DNA of 64,000 nucleotides, from assembly GCF_004328625.1 (NCBI RefSeq), contig NZ_CP032230.1, positions 22,883 to 86,882 on the forward strand, in the 5' to 3' direction. The notes under the pieces were generated by a model, which was not told the origin of the DNA, ran no database searches, and saw nothing but the letters and a program-made list of their open reading frames with translations. Numbering within the stretch: position 1 is the stretch's first letter; each line of letters opens with the position of its first letter. This stretch comes from Streptomyces seoulensis. GTDB taxonomy: Bacteria; Actinomycetota; Actinomycetes; Streptomycetales; Streptomycetaceae. The position numbers were made by a program, and so were the translations under genes. Positions 42,003-50,816 of the stretch are shown here, piece by piece.

Positions 42003-42877
42003 GCAGCACCGCCGAAGTCGAGGACACCCTGAACGAACCGGCCCTTTGCCAGCTCGTGGTACTCAGGATTGAGATCGACGCCTATGTACTTCCTGCCGAG
42101 TTGACGGGCCGCCGCGCCGGTCGTACCCGACCCAGAGAACGGATCAAGCACGGTTCCACCGGGCTTGCAGCCAGCCTTGATGCAACGCAGTGGCAGGTCG
42201 ATCGGGAACACCGCAAAGTGCGCGGCCGGGTACGGGCGGGTCGTGATGGACCAGACATCGCCGGGGTTGCGGCCATTACTGTCGTCTGCCGTACGGGAGG
42301 CGGAGCGAATTGAATCAAGATCGAACCAATAGCGGGGCTGCTTAGCGAGCATGAACAGGTGCTCGTGCCGGTTCGACAGCCGATCCCGGACACTCTCGGG
42401 CATGGCATTGGGCTTGTTCCAGATGATCTCGTTGCGGAGAAACCAACCGTCGTCCTGCAACGCGAACGCCACCCGCCACGGGATACCGAGAAGCTGCTTC
42501 ATCGCCAACCCTCCGCCGCTCTTGCCGCCACTCCCCGCAGGCGTCGTCAGGTGGTTGCTGCGGCCCACGAGACCGTCTGTTTTCGACTCGCTGCCCTTGG
42601 GGCTGCACACGTAGGAGTCACCAAGATTGAGCCACAACGTCCCGTCGTCGGCGAGCACCCGCCGCGCCTCGGCGAACAGGCTTCGCATCGTCTCCACGTA
42701 CTCGGCTGGCGACGCTTCCAGACCGTACTGGCCGTCCACGCCATACGACCGCAGTCCGTAGTACGGCGGGGAAGTCACCACGCAGTCGACGGATGCATCC
42801 GCCAGGGTGCGCAGGGTCTCGAGCGCGTCGCCGAGCAGCAGGGTGACCTGGTCGTCGCTGTAGTAGGGCTCGGTCAC
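41999..42877 (-). CDS. DNA methyltransferase (SPPY type, N4-cytosine or N6-adenine)
   Basis: 292 residues from GTG 42877. TSPPYYGLRSYG (about 33-44) is catalytic motif IV, and DPFSGSGTTGAAA near residue 255 is SAM motif I, so the order is that of beta-class, catalytic-motif-first enzymes. EHLFMLAKQPRYWFDLDSIR and NPGDVWSITTRPY are also typical. S-P-P-Y enzymes can methylate N4-cytosine or N6-adenine. No adjacent endonuclease, so likely a solitary anti-restriction methylase. Confidence 0.85.
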   Translation of the reverse strand: MTEPYYSDDQVTLLLGDALETLRTLADASVDCVVTSPPYYGLRSYGVDGQYGLEASPAEYVETMRSLFAEARRVLADDGTLWLNLGDSYVCSPKGSESKTDGLVGRSNHLTTPAGSGGKSGGGLAMKQLLGIPWRVAFALQDDGWFLRNEIIWNKPNAMPESVRDRLSNRHEHLFMLAKQPRYWFDLDSIRSASRTADDSNGRNPGDVWSITTRPYPAAHFAVFPIDLPLRCIKAGCKPGGTVLDPFSGSGTTGAAARQLGRKYIGVDLNPEYHELAKGRFVQGVLDFGGAA

Positions 42878-42890
42878 GGTTGGTCTCCGT

Positions 42891-44285
42891 TCAGAAGGCG
42901 GGGGCGAGGGTGTTACGGCGGGCGTTGATGGCCTCGAGGGCGAGGGTCTGATCGACGAGCCGGCTGGTGTAGAGGCGGCGGGCGTACTGCTCGCCGGCCA
43001 GTTCGATCGTGGTGAGGAGCAGGCCGGGGTCGGCCATGGCGTCCAGGCGCATCTGCACGACCTCCTCGGAGGTGAGGTCCTCGAGGTCGAGCGGGCTGTC
43101 TTCGACGGGCGTGGTGTCGGCGGCAAGGCGGCCGCTGATCGTGTTGAACGCCACGTCCCAAGCGCGGCGGGCAGCGGCGCTCTGGGGGCCTGCACCGAGG
43201 TCGCTGTAGTCGGGCTCGGCGTGGCGCTCCTGCGCGGCGTGCTGGGAGTCCTCCCACATGGCGACCAGCTCGGCCCGCTTGGCGGGGGTGTCGAACACGA
43301 GGTGCTTGGAGGCGAGGCGGGAGGCGAGCAGTCCGGAGGGCCGGGAGACACCGCGGGCGGGCAGGGGGGTGAGTTCGGCGGCGGCCTGGATCTCGCGGGC
43401 GGTCCAGCCCTGGTCGGTGAACTTGCGGATGACCCAGGCGATGCGTTCGCGGTTGGCGTGCTGCAGCCAGGTGACGGTGCGGATGAGTTCTCCGGCTACC
43501 TGGAAGCGGCGGCCGATCTTGTTCAGCTTCCGGGGCCTGTGGTTGGACTTCTTCGGGGTGGGGGACTTTGCCTGCCCGCTTGCGAGCTTGCTCTCAGGGG
43601 GGGAGTTAGTACTAGCCGCAGAAGAAGTGCCAGTAGTACCACCCTCCATTGGGGTGCAACGCGGTCCCTTCGAAGAGGGGGTGCGGTGGCGGGGGCGGCG
43701 GGTCTTCCGGGCGGCCTTCTTCGCCAGCTTCCCCAGCAGGGTCCGGGACTCTTCGGCGGCGCCGATCGGGCGGCGCGTTGCACCCTCGCCGATGGTGCGG
43801 ATACCGAGCGCGTGGTCGAAGGCGGCGGGGATGACGCGCTCGAACTCGGAGGCGCGGCCGCCGATGCCGCTGATGCGGGTGCCCTTGGTCCGGTAGACGA
43901 GGAGTCCGGCTTCGCGGAGCATCCCGAGGTGGTACTGGACGGTGCGTTCGGCGACCTTCAGCTTGCGGGCGAGGTAGTCGACGGATGGCCGGCATTCCTT
44001 GAGTGCGGCGATCTCCTGGGCGATGGCGATGGTGGTGGTGCCCCAGCGGGGGCCGTGGGTGCGGGCGGGGGTGTAGAGGCCGCTGCCGGCGATCCAGTGG
44101 ACGGCGGTCATCCAGGAGTGGGGGCAGGTGGTGATGCGGCCGCTGGTGGTGTGGAGCCACTGTTGTGTGGGGGGCACGGCGAGTCGGGTTTGGGGGCACT
44201 GGGTGTCGCCCGTGCGGGGGGAGATATGCCGCGAATCGCCATGCGTGGGATTGCGAAGCTGACAAGTGGGGGTGCGCTGAGGCAC
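42891..44285 (-). CDS. Winged-helix DNA-binding protein, possible plasmid replication protein
   Basis: 464 residues from GTG 44285 with GGAAGCAGG upstream. Residues 80-150 form a winged helix: IAQEIAALKECRPSVDYLARK, then VAERTVQYHLGMLREAGLLV. A basic linker (KKAARKTRRPRHR) leads to a Ser/Pro-rich stretch with two rare low-GC codon clusters. The C-terminal 250 residues are helical (REIQAAAELTPLPARGV). Such long winged-helix proteins occur near partition genes on Streptomyces plasmids. A replication or regulator role is inferred. A block of repeats lies just upstream. Confidence 0.6.
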   Translation of the reverse strand: MPQRTPTCQLRNPTHGDSRHISPRTGDTQCPQTRLAVPPTQQWLHTTSGRITTCPHSWMTAVHWIAGSGLYTPARTHGPRWGTTTIAIAQEIAALKECRPSVDYLARKLKVAERTVQYHLGMLREAGLLVYRTKGTRISGIGGRASEFERVIPAAFDHALGIRTIGEGATRRPIGAAEESRTLLGKLAKKAARKTRRPRHRTPSSKGPRCTPMEGGTTGTSSAASTNSPPESKLASGQAKSPTPKKSNHRPRKLNKIGRRFQVAGELIRTVTWLQHANRERIAWVIRKFTDQGWTAREIQAAAELTPLPARGVSRPSGLLASRLASKHLVFDTPAKRAELVAMWEDSQHAAQERHAEPDYSDLGAGPQSAAARRAWDVAFNTISGRLAADTTPVEDSPLDLEDLTSEEVVQMRLDAMADPGLLLTTIELAGEQYARRLYTSRLVDQTLALEAINARRNTLAPAF

Positions 44286-44327
44286 TATGTACCTGCTTCC
44301 GGTTGTGCGGGAGCGTAAAAGGGCCCC

Positions 44328-44407
44328 GCTTCGGTGGTGGTTCGCTTCGGTGGTAGAAGCACTCGCTCCGGGATTCCGGAGCCTTAGCTCGAAGCGCCAA
44401 CTTCGAG
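44328..44407. repeat. Direct and inverted repeats upstream of the winged-helix gene
   Basis: GCTTCGGTGGT occurs at 44328-44338 and 44344-44354, and CTCGAAG (44388-44394) pairs with CTTCGAG (44401-44407). These may be binding sites for the protein encoded at 42891-44285. Confidence 0.4.
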
Positions 44408-44504
44408 CCGTGGAAGTAGGCCGCGCACGGTGCGCCAACACCAGCGGCCAGCGGTTGAGGGTGAAGCCCCCGCCAAGGGGCTCAGGAACCTCCCGCAGGA
44501 AGCA

Positions 44505-44939
44505 CTACGTCACTCGATCTCCCTCAATGGGTGGGGTCTGCCCCTGCGTCGACGCGAGGGAAGTCTCGAAGTGCCTCAGCCAAACGCTCTTGGCATCGAA
44601 TCCGGCACTGCTGGCCAACCAAGCGCCGCACGAGCAGGAGACGGTCACGCCTTGGCCGCCGGGGTTGTCGGTCTGCGGCAGGTGCTCAGCGACGGCGTCC
44701 GGATGCGCAGGGCACAGGTGCAGCCAGAAGCGTCCGACGGTCCGCACGCCGTCTGCGCTCATGGCATGCAGACGAGCCCGGCCGGACTTCACTGAAGGCA
44801 GGGGGCCGTAAGCCTGGTGCGCGATGCTGGAGACTTTCGTCCAGTCAGAGGGGGCCTCGTTGGTGTCGGAGAGAACCGACGTTGCGCACTGGACTTCGTC
44901 GCACCGGAAACGGTAGGTACGCAGCACCTCGACGCTCAT
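44505..44939 (-). CDS. Unknown protein with zinc-type cysteines
   Basis: 144 residues from ATG 44939 (ATGA overlap). Beta-rich N-terminus YRFRCDEVQCATS, HLCPAHPDAVAEHL in the middle and CSCGAWL near the end. Cys/His positions suggest a metal site. No family recognised. Confidence 0.62.
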   Translation of the reverse strand: MSVEVLRTYRFRCDEVQCATSVLSDTNEAPSDWTKVSSIAHQAYGPLPSVKSGRARLHAMSADGVRTVGRFWLHLCPAHPDAVAEHLPQTDNPGGQGVTVSCSCGAWLASSAGFDAKSVWLRHFETSLASTQGQTPPIEGDRVT

Positions 44940-45334
44940 CGCTCGCCTCCCGTCCAGCCATAGCCCTGAGCGATGAACTGAACGGCGGGGCAGATCTCGT
45001 GGTCGTAGAAGTCGACGCGCTGATCGAAGTCTCCGTCGTCGTCCCACACCGGGCAGGAGTGCGCCCGGCCGCCGTGAAGCCCCAGCAGCTTCCGGTCGGC
45101 GGCGCAGCGACGCAGAACCGATGCAGGGTCGGCGGCAGCGATGTGAACGATCGAACGCGCCCGATCCTCGCGGGACTTGGCCACCAAGGCGTTCTTCTGA
45201 TCCCGCACGCCGTAGACGAACGGGTCCTCCCGCCACTCACCACCAGCTTCAGCAGCAGCATCGCTGGCCACCCGCTCGCGCTCACGGATAGCGGACTCAA
45301 GCCAGGCGAGGACGGCCTCGCCCTGGGCGGTCAT
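44936..45334 (-). CDS. DUF6221 family protein
   Basis: 132 residues. WLESAIRERERVASD and the DPASVLRRCAADRKLLGLH segment match the Streptomyces DUF6221 family, as does the protein at 55635-55991, so the element has two members. Function unknown. Coupled on both sides. Confidence 0.72.
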   Translation of the reverse strand: MTAQGEAVLAWLESAIRERERVASDAAAEAGGEWREDPFVYGVRDQKNALVAKSREDRARSIVHIAAADPASVLRRCAADRKLLGLHGGRAHSCPVWDDDGDFDQRVDFYDHEICPAVQFIAQGYGWTGGER

Positions 45335-45456
45335 GCGACTGCGGGGGTAGAAGTGACAGGGCCCGTGTGCGTCGGCGGTGTGATCTTCACGCCAGATACG
45401 CGGAAACTTCGGGCTGCCCTGCCTACGTGGTCGGGACCACGGGTACGCTTGGCCAT
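45331..45456 (-). CDS. 41-residue basic peptide
   Basis: ATG 45456 with GAAGG upstream, ending at TGA overlapping the DUF6221 start. Basic and Ser/Thr-rich (KRTRGPDHVGRAARSFRV). No family recognised. Confidence 0.5.
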   Translation of the reverse strand: MAKRTRGPDHVGRAARSFRVSGVKITPPTHTGPVTSTPAVA

Positions 45457-45489
45457 TGTCGGCACCTTCGGTTGAGTGTGGTGTCGGCC

Positions 45490-45535
45490 CGGCCCCGCTC
45501 CTGATGTTTGCCGCATCAGGGTTACAGCGGGGCCG
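45490..45535. terminator. Nested hairpin, probable terminator
   Basis: CGGCCCCGCT (45490-45499) pairs with AGCGGGGCCG (45526-45535), enclosing CCTGATG (45500-45506) and CATCAGG (45514-45520). The plus side is followed by a T-rich stretch. It separates the unit starting at 45456 from the gene ending at 45678. Confidence 0.55.
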
Positions 45536-45677
45536 TTCCTTATTGTCTTGTGGCGTCGGACTGCATCTGACTGCATGTCTGGCGCAGGCACCAGCCTACC
45601 CGTTGACCCCGCCATCTGTCTCCGGTCCTTCCCCTTGTGTCTCTCATGCGACTTGTCACACCGTTCGTGACGGTGTA

Positions 45678-46112
45678 TCAGCGTCCGCGCTCCGACTCGC
45701 CGTCCGCCGGATGACGCCCCTCCACCGGAGCCACCAACCGCCGCGACCTGGCCGACAACCCGCCCATCGCGTTGAACCCCACCTCCTCGAACACGCCCTG
45801 CACCCGCGCCATCTCATCCGCGAACAGACGCGGCGCCGACGACAACCTCCCGGCATAGAAGCCCACCGCCAACGCCCGATCCCACACCGCTTGAATCAGC
45901 GCCGGGTCCTGGTCAGCCCATATATCCACCGCGAGCTTGTCCGGGCGTCCCGCCGTCGCCAGCTCCGCATGCGCCAACAGACCCGCCAGGAACTCCCCCG
46001 ACGACATCGCCCGCCCCGCCAGCACCGCATCCCGGCACATCACCTCGAACCCCGCCTCCTCCCCGCCATCCACGGCGGCGTCCACGGGCGTGGGGGTGTG
46101 GTTCTCGGTCAT
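45678..46112 (-). CDS. Unknown acidic protein
   Basis: 144 residues from ATG 46112 (ATGA overlap with the Wbl gene). Helical, containing AVWDRALAVGFYAGRLSSAP. No family recognised; cotranscribed with the second WhiB-like protein. Confidence 0.6.
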   Translation of the reverse strand: MTENHTPTPVDAAVDGGEEAGFEVMCRDAVLAGRAMSSGEFLAGLLAHAELATAGRPDKLAVDIWADQDPALIQAVWDRALAVGFYAGRLSSAPRLFADEMARVQGVFEEVGFNAMGGLSARSRRLVAPVEGRHPADGESERGR

Positions 46113-46945
46113 GCGGCAGCTCCCAGGTTGGAGGGGATCAGAGACTCGAACGACAACTGGCCCGGCAACACCGGAACCTGACCGGGCATGACCCGGACCT
46201 GCGGACGGCGCGGCCGGCTGGTCGGGGTGCGGCGCGGCCGCGGGACCGGCAGCACAGCCACCGGCGGGACCTTCGTCGGCGGCGGCACCGCAGGCACCGT
46301 GCCGTCATCCGCCACCACAACCACCCCCTCCAGCAGCCCCCGCTCACGCGCCACCGCCAGAGCCCGCATCCGTGTCACGTCCTTCGGCAACCCCAGCAAC
46401 CGGACAAGCTGCGACCGCTGCCAATTCGCCGTCCGCACATCCACCCCGCCCGCAGGGCCCTCCCCCCACACCGCCAGCAACCGAGACGCCTCCCTCGCCA
46501 CCTGGAACGGCTCCCACACCACGGCCAGCGCCGCCAACACAGCCCGCTTCTGCGCCGTCCCGAACGCCGCCCTCGGCGCCGCCACCGTGGCGACCCGCCG
46601 CTTCACCAACGCCCGATGCCGCTCCAACGACCGCCGGCCACCCCACACCCCATCCGGCTCCGCCAACTTCCCGTCCACCGTCACCGACGAGGCATACGCA
46701 TCGCACTGCACCATCACCGGACACGCCACACACACCGCGATAGCCGCAGCCTCACGCTCCAGACGCTCCCGCTGCCCCTCCGCCTCAAAAGCGTCCGGCC
46801 CGTGATGCGCCCCCACCGGCAGCCGCGTGTCGCCAGCCATCCGCGACGGGTCATCCACATCCGGAGCACACCCCCGATACCGGAACCACCGGTGCTCCAG
46901 CCACCTCCGCCGCAATTCCTCACTACTCAACGCTGCTGCACTCAC
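46109..46945 (-). CDS. Second WhiB-like protein, C-terminally extended
   Basis: 278 residues from GTG 46945 with GGAGG upstream. Cysteines: RGCAPDVDD, then CVACPVMVQC, plus the exact GVWGG turn, giving a complete Wbl core in the first 105 residues. A helical middle and a Pro/Arg-rich tail (PRPRRTPTSRPRRP) follow. The tail and linker are long for a Wbl protein. The first Wbl gene is at 32133. Likely a redox- or NO-sensitive partner of the host sigma factor. Confidence 0.83.
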   Translation of the reverse strand: MSAAALSSEELRRRWLEHRWFRYRGCAPDVDDPSRMAGDTRLPVGAHHGPDAFEAEGQRERLEREAAAIAVCVACPVMVQCDAYASSVTVDGKLAEPDGVWGGRRSLERHRALVKRRVATVAAPRAAFGTAQKRAVLAALAVVWEPFQVAREASRLLAVWGEGPAGGVDVRTANWQRSQLVRLLGLPKDVTRMRALAVARERGLLEGVVVVADDGTVPAVPPPTKVPPVAVLPVPRPRRTPTSRPRRPQVRVMPGQVPVLPGQLSFESLIPSNLGAAA

Positions 46946-47256
46946 CGGGAGCCTCCCTCCGACACCGACACCGGCCCACACGACCCACACCCACACGCAC
47001 GCCCCGCCACCACCCGCTCCAGACGGCGCCGAAACACCTCCACATCCCGCACCAGACACCCCTCCACCAGCCCGTGAGACGCCCGCTCCCGCACCAACAC
47101 CCGCCGAAGACGCCGCCTCTCACGACACCCCCACACCGCCACCCACACAGCCGCCACACCCACCACGACGGCCCGAACGCGAACCGCCACCGCGGCCACC
47201 TCCTCCACTCGGGAAACACAAAGGCCGGACCCGCACACCGCGAGCCCGGCCACCAC
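46942..47256 (-). CDS. Small membrane protein upstream of Wbl
   Basis: 104 residues from GTG 47256; a later start is possible. One long hydrophobic segment (about 20-44), then REASH-type charged helices and a CGCGSCG motif near the end. Its stop overlaps the Wbl start. Unknown function. Confidence 0.5.
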   Translation of the reverse strand: MVAGLAVCGSGLCVSRVEEVAAVAVRVRAVVVGVAAVWVAVWGCRERRRLRRVLVRERASHGLVEGCLVRDVEVFRRRLERVVAGRACGCGSCGPVSVSEGGSR

Positions 47257-47265
47257 CAGAGCTGA

Positions 47266-48864
47266 TCACGCAGCAGCCACGAACCCGCTGCTCTCCGACC
47301 GGCTTATCTCCTCACCCGTGATCGCCTCCACCAGCGCGCACACCAGGACCTCGGCGGCGTTCGGCGTGACGGCGTTGCCGTACTGCCGGACCTTTTCCCG
47401 CTTGTTACCGAGGACTATGTAGTCATCGGCGAAGCTCATGGCCCGCCCGATCTCGTGAGGCTCGAGCATCCGGAACAGAACGTCGTCGATGTCGACCTCC
47501 CCCCGCACCAGCGCATACCGGTCGCGGGTGGTGAGCGCGCCGATCGGCTCGTTGACGGACCGCGGGGCGCCGGTGCCGTAGTACGGGATCAGCATGTTCT
47601 CAGAGGCACCGGCCGGGGCGACGAGCCCGTGATGGTTACCGGACGCCGTCACAGTGGCGAGGGACTCGCCCACCGACCGGGCGACAGAGCCGCCGCCGCG
47701 GAGCTCCGCGATGAACGGCAGCCACGCCAACCCCGTCTCGTTCCGGGTCGTCATCGTGCGCAGCGGCCCGTGCGCCGAAGCAGCATCCTTCCCATCCCGG
47801 CCCTCCACCGGGACCAGGAGCGGCGGCACCATCAGCGCATCGTTCTCGCGGGTGGTACGGGCAGGCATCGGCTCCCCGACACTGACCGCCGCGTCCCGCC
47901 AGGTACCGCCGGCCGGAACCATCATCGGGACCGGGCGGGCGAACTTCTTCAACCCGGCCTCGATCCGCCTGAGGGTCTTCTCCGCAAGCGGCTTGGCACG
48001 GTCACCGATGCGCTGACCGGGGATCGACCAGTCGATCGCTGCGGCGGCCGGGAGAGCCTCCGGCTCGACGACCTGGTTCCGGCACGAAGTGTTCGGACAC
48101 CGGTAGACGTACTGCTGCCGGTAGCGGCCCATGTCCCGCTTGGGGTCCTTGAACATCTGCATGGCCTGCACCCACGTGTCGCAGCCGGAGCACCAGGCGC
48201 GCGGCCGCAGCCACTTGTCCCAGTCGGGGGTACGACCCAGCGACTCGTGCCAGTAGCCGACGTACAGGCGGTCGCGGGATTGTGGCGCCCGGTGCACGGA
48301 CCGCGGGTTGGCGTGCATCGAGTTCAGGGCGATGATCCGGGTGCGGTATCCGAGCTTGTGGATCTCACCGATCCAGCGATCCCACTGGTCCCAGGCGCGG
48401 ACGTCGACGACGTTCTCGACGATCCCGGCCTTGACCAGGCCGCCCCGCTCGATCACGCCGCGCAGATACAGCGGCACCTCCTCCATCAGCGCACGGGACT
48501 CCTCCTCCGCGGTCGGCTGCTCCTCCTCGTCGTCGAGGCCGGCGAGGAGGTCGAGGAGGCTGCCCTGCATGGCGTTCTGGAAGTCCCGCTTCTTCCCCTT
48601 GGCCACCGACCAGTTGGTGCACTCCGGGGACGCCCAGAAGATGTCGGTGACGGGCCAGTCCCACACCGGCGCCTTACGGATGTCGCCCTGGTAGTGACTG
48701 GTCTCCGGGAAGTTCTCAGCGTGCGACTCAATCGCAAGCCGCCAATGGTTCGCCGCTCGCGCCACCCGGACGCCAGGCACAGCGTGGACGCCCTGCGAGG
48801 ACCCGCCAGCACCACAGAACCAGTCCATGACCGTGAGCGCGTTGTCATCGTTGCGGTAACCCAT
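47266..48864 (-). CDS. DNA cytosine-5 methyltransferase
   Basis: 532 residues from ATG 48864 (TGATG). Motif I DWFCGAGGSSQG (about 14-25), motif IV SPECTNWS with the catalytic Cys (about 80), motif VI ENVVDV, motif VIII APQSRDRLYVGY and motif X YGNAVTPN near the end are in normal order. A central region with CSGCDTW and CPNTSCRNQ inserts a zinc site before the target-recognition region. It forms 5-methylcytosine in DNA. With the adenine and SPPY enzymes, it makes three methylases in the window. Confidence 0.88.
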   Translation of the reverse strand: MGYRNDDNALTVMDWFCGAGGSSQGVHAVPGVRVARAANHWRLAIESHAENFPETSHYQGDIRKAPVWDWPVTDIFWASPECTNWSVAKGKKRDFQNAMQGSLLDLLAGLDDEEEQPTAEEESRALMEEVPLYLRGVIERGGLVKAGIVENVVDVRAWDQWDRWIGEIHKLGYRTRIIALNSMHANPRSVHRAPQSRDRLYVGYWHESLGRTPDWDKWLRPRAWCSGCDTWVQAMQMFKDPKRDMGRYRQQYVYRCPNTSCRNQVVEPEALPAAAAIDWSIPGQRIGDRAKPLAEKTLRRIEAGLKKFARPVPMMVPAGGTWRDAAVSVGEPMPARTTRENDALMVPPLLVPVEGRDGKDAASAHGPLRTMTTRNETGLAWLPFIAELRGGGSVARSVGESLATVTASGNHHGLVAPAGASENMLIPYYGTGAPRSVNEPIGALTTRDRYALVRGEVDIDDVLFRMLEPHEIGRAMSFADDYIVLGNKREKVRQYGNAVTPNAAEVLVCALVEAITGEEISRSESSGFVAAA

Positions 48865-49781
48865 CAGGCCGCCCCCCGTTCCCCGTTGTCCTGCGCCTGC
48901 TGCCCGAGCCGACTGATCTGGTTGTTCAGCAACTCCCGGAACGTCACCACCGACTGGTCCCTCAGCGTCACCTCCGCCTCGGCGACACCGTGCTTCTCCG
49001 CGTCCAGGACGATCTGACCCAGCGCATCCGAGTTCCCCCAGCACGACGACGCCTGACCCTGCAGCCGCGCCAGATGATCGACCCCGTCAGCATGGGCGGC
49101 CTGCGCCGGCGGCTCCTCCACATCCACGGAAGGCGCCTGCGGTTCCGGCTTCACCGGCGGGTCCACCGGCACCGGCTCCGGCGCGGCCTGCCGCTGCCAC
49201 TCACTCGGCGGATGAGCCGCAGAGAACTGCACCACCGCGTCACGAGAACCGTCGTTGTACAACGACAGCCCGAACTGGTCACCCAAGTTCGTCGCACAGC
49301 GCTTCACCGCCTGCGAGAGGCTCGTCTTCATCGCCATGTCGTGGGCATCGCCCACCGACGGCTGGTTCACCGCGTCCCCGGCAGCCCCGTCCTCCCAGTG
49401 GGAGATCTCCCGCCCGCTGGTGTCGTAGATGGTCAGCCGGACCTGGGCGCGGTAGACGACCGTCCAGGCCGTGAACGGGTCGCCGTAGTACTCGCCCTGC
49501 TTGTTCTTCCGCCGGAAGCCCTCCTGCCCGTGGTTGTGCACCAGGTCCAGAGAGAGCGTCTCGATGGAGAAGCCACCGAAGCCGAAGATGCGGATGAGCT
49601 GGCGCCGGACGTCCCAGGCTTCGAGGTGAGCCAGCCCGCGAAGGTTCTGGACCCGGTTCGGGTTGATGCCACCGTGCAGCAGGCGGAGCTGCGGGGCAGT
49701 CAGCCGGGCGACCTGATTTTGGGTGTGCGAGGTGGGGCCCTCCGCCATCGTGCCAGCGGGGGCCTCAATGGCCTGAGCCAT
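48864..49781 (-). CDS. Rad52-type single-strand annealing protein
   Basis: 305 residues from ATG 49781. Residues 45-185 have the Rad52/ERF-like core: VRRQLIRIFGFGGFSIETLS, a TVVYRAQVRLTIYDTSG strand pair and AMKTSLSQAVKRCATNLGDQFGLSLYNDG. The C-terminal 110 residues are a Pro/Glu-rich linker and a helical tail. It anneals complementary single strands in phage recombination and fits with SSB and RusA. Confidence 0.82.
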   Translation of the reverse strand: MAQAIEAPAGTMAEGPTSHTQNQVARLTAPQLRLLHGGINPNRVQNLRGLAHLEAWDVRRQLIRIFGFGGFSIETLSLDLVHNHGQEGFRRKNKQGEYYGDPFTAWTVVYRAQVRLTIYDTSGREISHWEDGAAGDAVNQPSVGDAHDMAMKTSLSQAVKRCATNLGDQFGLSLYNDGSRDAVVQFSAAHPPSEWQRQAAPEPVPVDPPVKPEPQAPSVDVEEPPAQAAHADGVDHLARLQGQASSCWGNSDALGQIVLDAEKHGVAEAEVTLRDQSVVTFRELLNNQISRLGQQAQDNGERGAA

Positions 49782-49867
49782 GAGGGATCTCCTATGAGGT
49801 TGTACTCAACGAAGAGGTGGCGGCCGGCCCGGCCACATCACAGGCCAGCCCACACCCCGGAATCGAC

Positions 49868-50671
49868 TTAGTCGGGCATCCCGAACTGGTTGATCAACAC
49901 CTGCCGCAGGATCGTGCCGGGGAAGACGCGAGCACCCAGCTCCTTCGACAGCTCAGGCGCGAGCTCATGCAACGCGGTGCGCTGCGAGTCCTCCACCCGA
50001 ACCGGAAGGGTGTTCCACCCGGTATCAGCCCACGTGTGCTTCGGGAACCGAACCGGCTTCGGCATCGACCACGAGCCATCCAGCAACTCGCTGATCCCCT
50101 TAGCCGCAGCCTGCTCCAGCGAAACACCCGAAGACTCGGAAGCAGACCGGAAGTGCGCGATCACAGGCTCCGGCAAGTACAGCTTCATATCGAGGCCGGT
50201 ACCCCTGTCCACCCCCAGCTCGCTGCACGCGTACGCCATGATGATGCCGCCCTCACTGATCCGACGGCCCTCCTGGTCCGACAGACGCGGCAACTCGGCC
50301 TGGAGACGCCCCCGGAGCTCGGCGTTGACGTCCACCGACAGCACCGCCCGCTTCAGACCGGTGCCCTTCAGGCGCCGCTGCCCCGTCTTCGGGGGAAGCC
50401 ACTCACCGGACAGGACCTTCTCGTACGCCTCCTCAGCCACGATCCGAATCGACGTCTCGAACTCGTCGAGCGCGTCCTGCAACGCCGCCTTCAGTTCGTC
50501 ATCCGTGGAAACGCTCAGAGGGGAGGTGGCAGCCGGGTCGGCAGTCTGCTTCAGCTTGTTCCATCCGCCAGGGGCCAGCAGCGTCTCAATGGCCTGAGCC
50601 CACTCGTGATGGCCTTCCTGCCTCAGATGCCGGGCGCCGGCGGCCGCACTCGAACGGAGGGAGCCTGCCAT
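49868..50671 (-). CDS. DNA-binding protein with three ribbon-helix-helix-like segments
   Basis: 267 residues from ATG 50671 (AAAGGA upstream). Three segments each show a strand followed by two helices: RAVLSVDVNAELRGRLQAEL (about 120), DMKLYLPEPVIAHFRSASES (about 170) and NTLPVRVEDSQRTALHELAP (about 225). The N-terminal 110 residues are a helical domain. Ribbon-helix-helix proteins bind short palindromes as dimers. The gene lies next to the two strongest copies of the window's repeated palindrome, and one of them promotes it, so it is the best candidate for the regulator of that network. Assignment is by pattern. Confidence 0.55.
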   Translation of the reverse strand: MAGSLRSSAAAGARHLRQEGHHEWAQAIETLLAPGGWNKLKQTADPAATSPLSVSTDDELKAALQDALDEFETSIRIVAEEAYEKVLSGEWLPPKTGQRRLKGTGLKRAVLSVDVNAELRGRLQAELPRLSDQEGRRISEGGIIMAYACSELGVDRGTGLDMKLYLPEPVIAHFRSASESSGVSLEQAAAKGISELLDGSWSMPKPVRFPKHTWADTGWNTLPVRVEDSQRTALHELAPELSKELGARVFPGTILRQVLINQFGMPD

Positions 50672-50755
50672 GGGGCGGGGTCCTTTCTTCGGGCGCCCGT
50701 TTGGCGGGTGGCCAGGCGGGCGCGTGGGGGAGTTTGCCACGCCAGTGTCCTCCAG

Positions 50756-50790
50756 TCTGCATTGCGACGCCATGCCTAGATTGCATGGTG
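50756..50790 (+). promoter_or_regulatory. Palindrome operator, copy 5
   Basis: Arms TCTGCATTG (50756-50764) and CCATGCCTA (50770-50778), -35 TTGCGA (50762-50767) and weak CATGGT (50784-50789). It lies in the leader of the minus-strand RHH gene, so it may act mainly as a second operator. Confidence 0.55.
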
Positions 50791-50816
50791 GTCGGGGCGG
50801 CGCCCCAACACCACAG

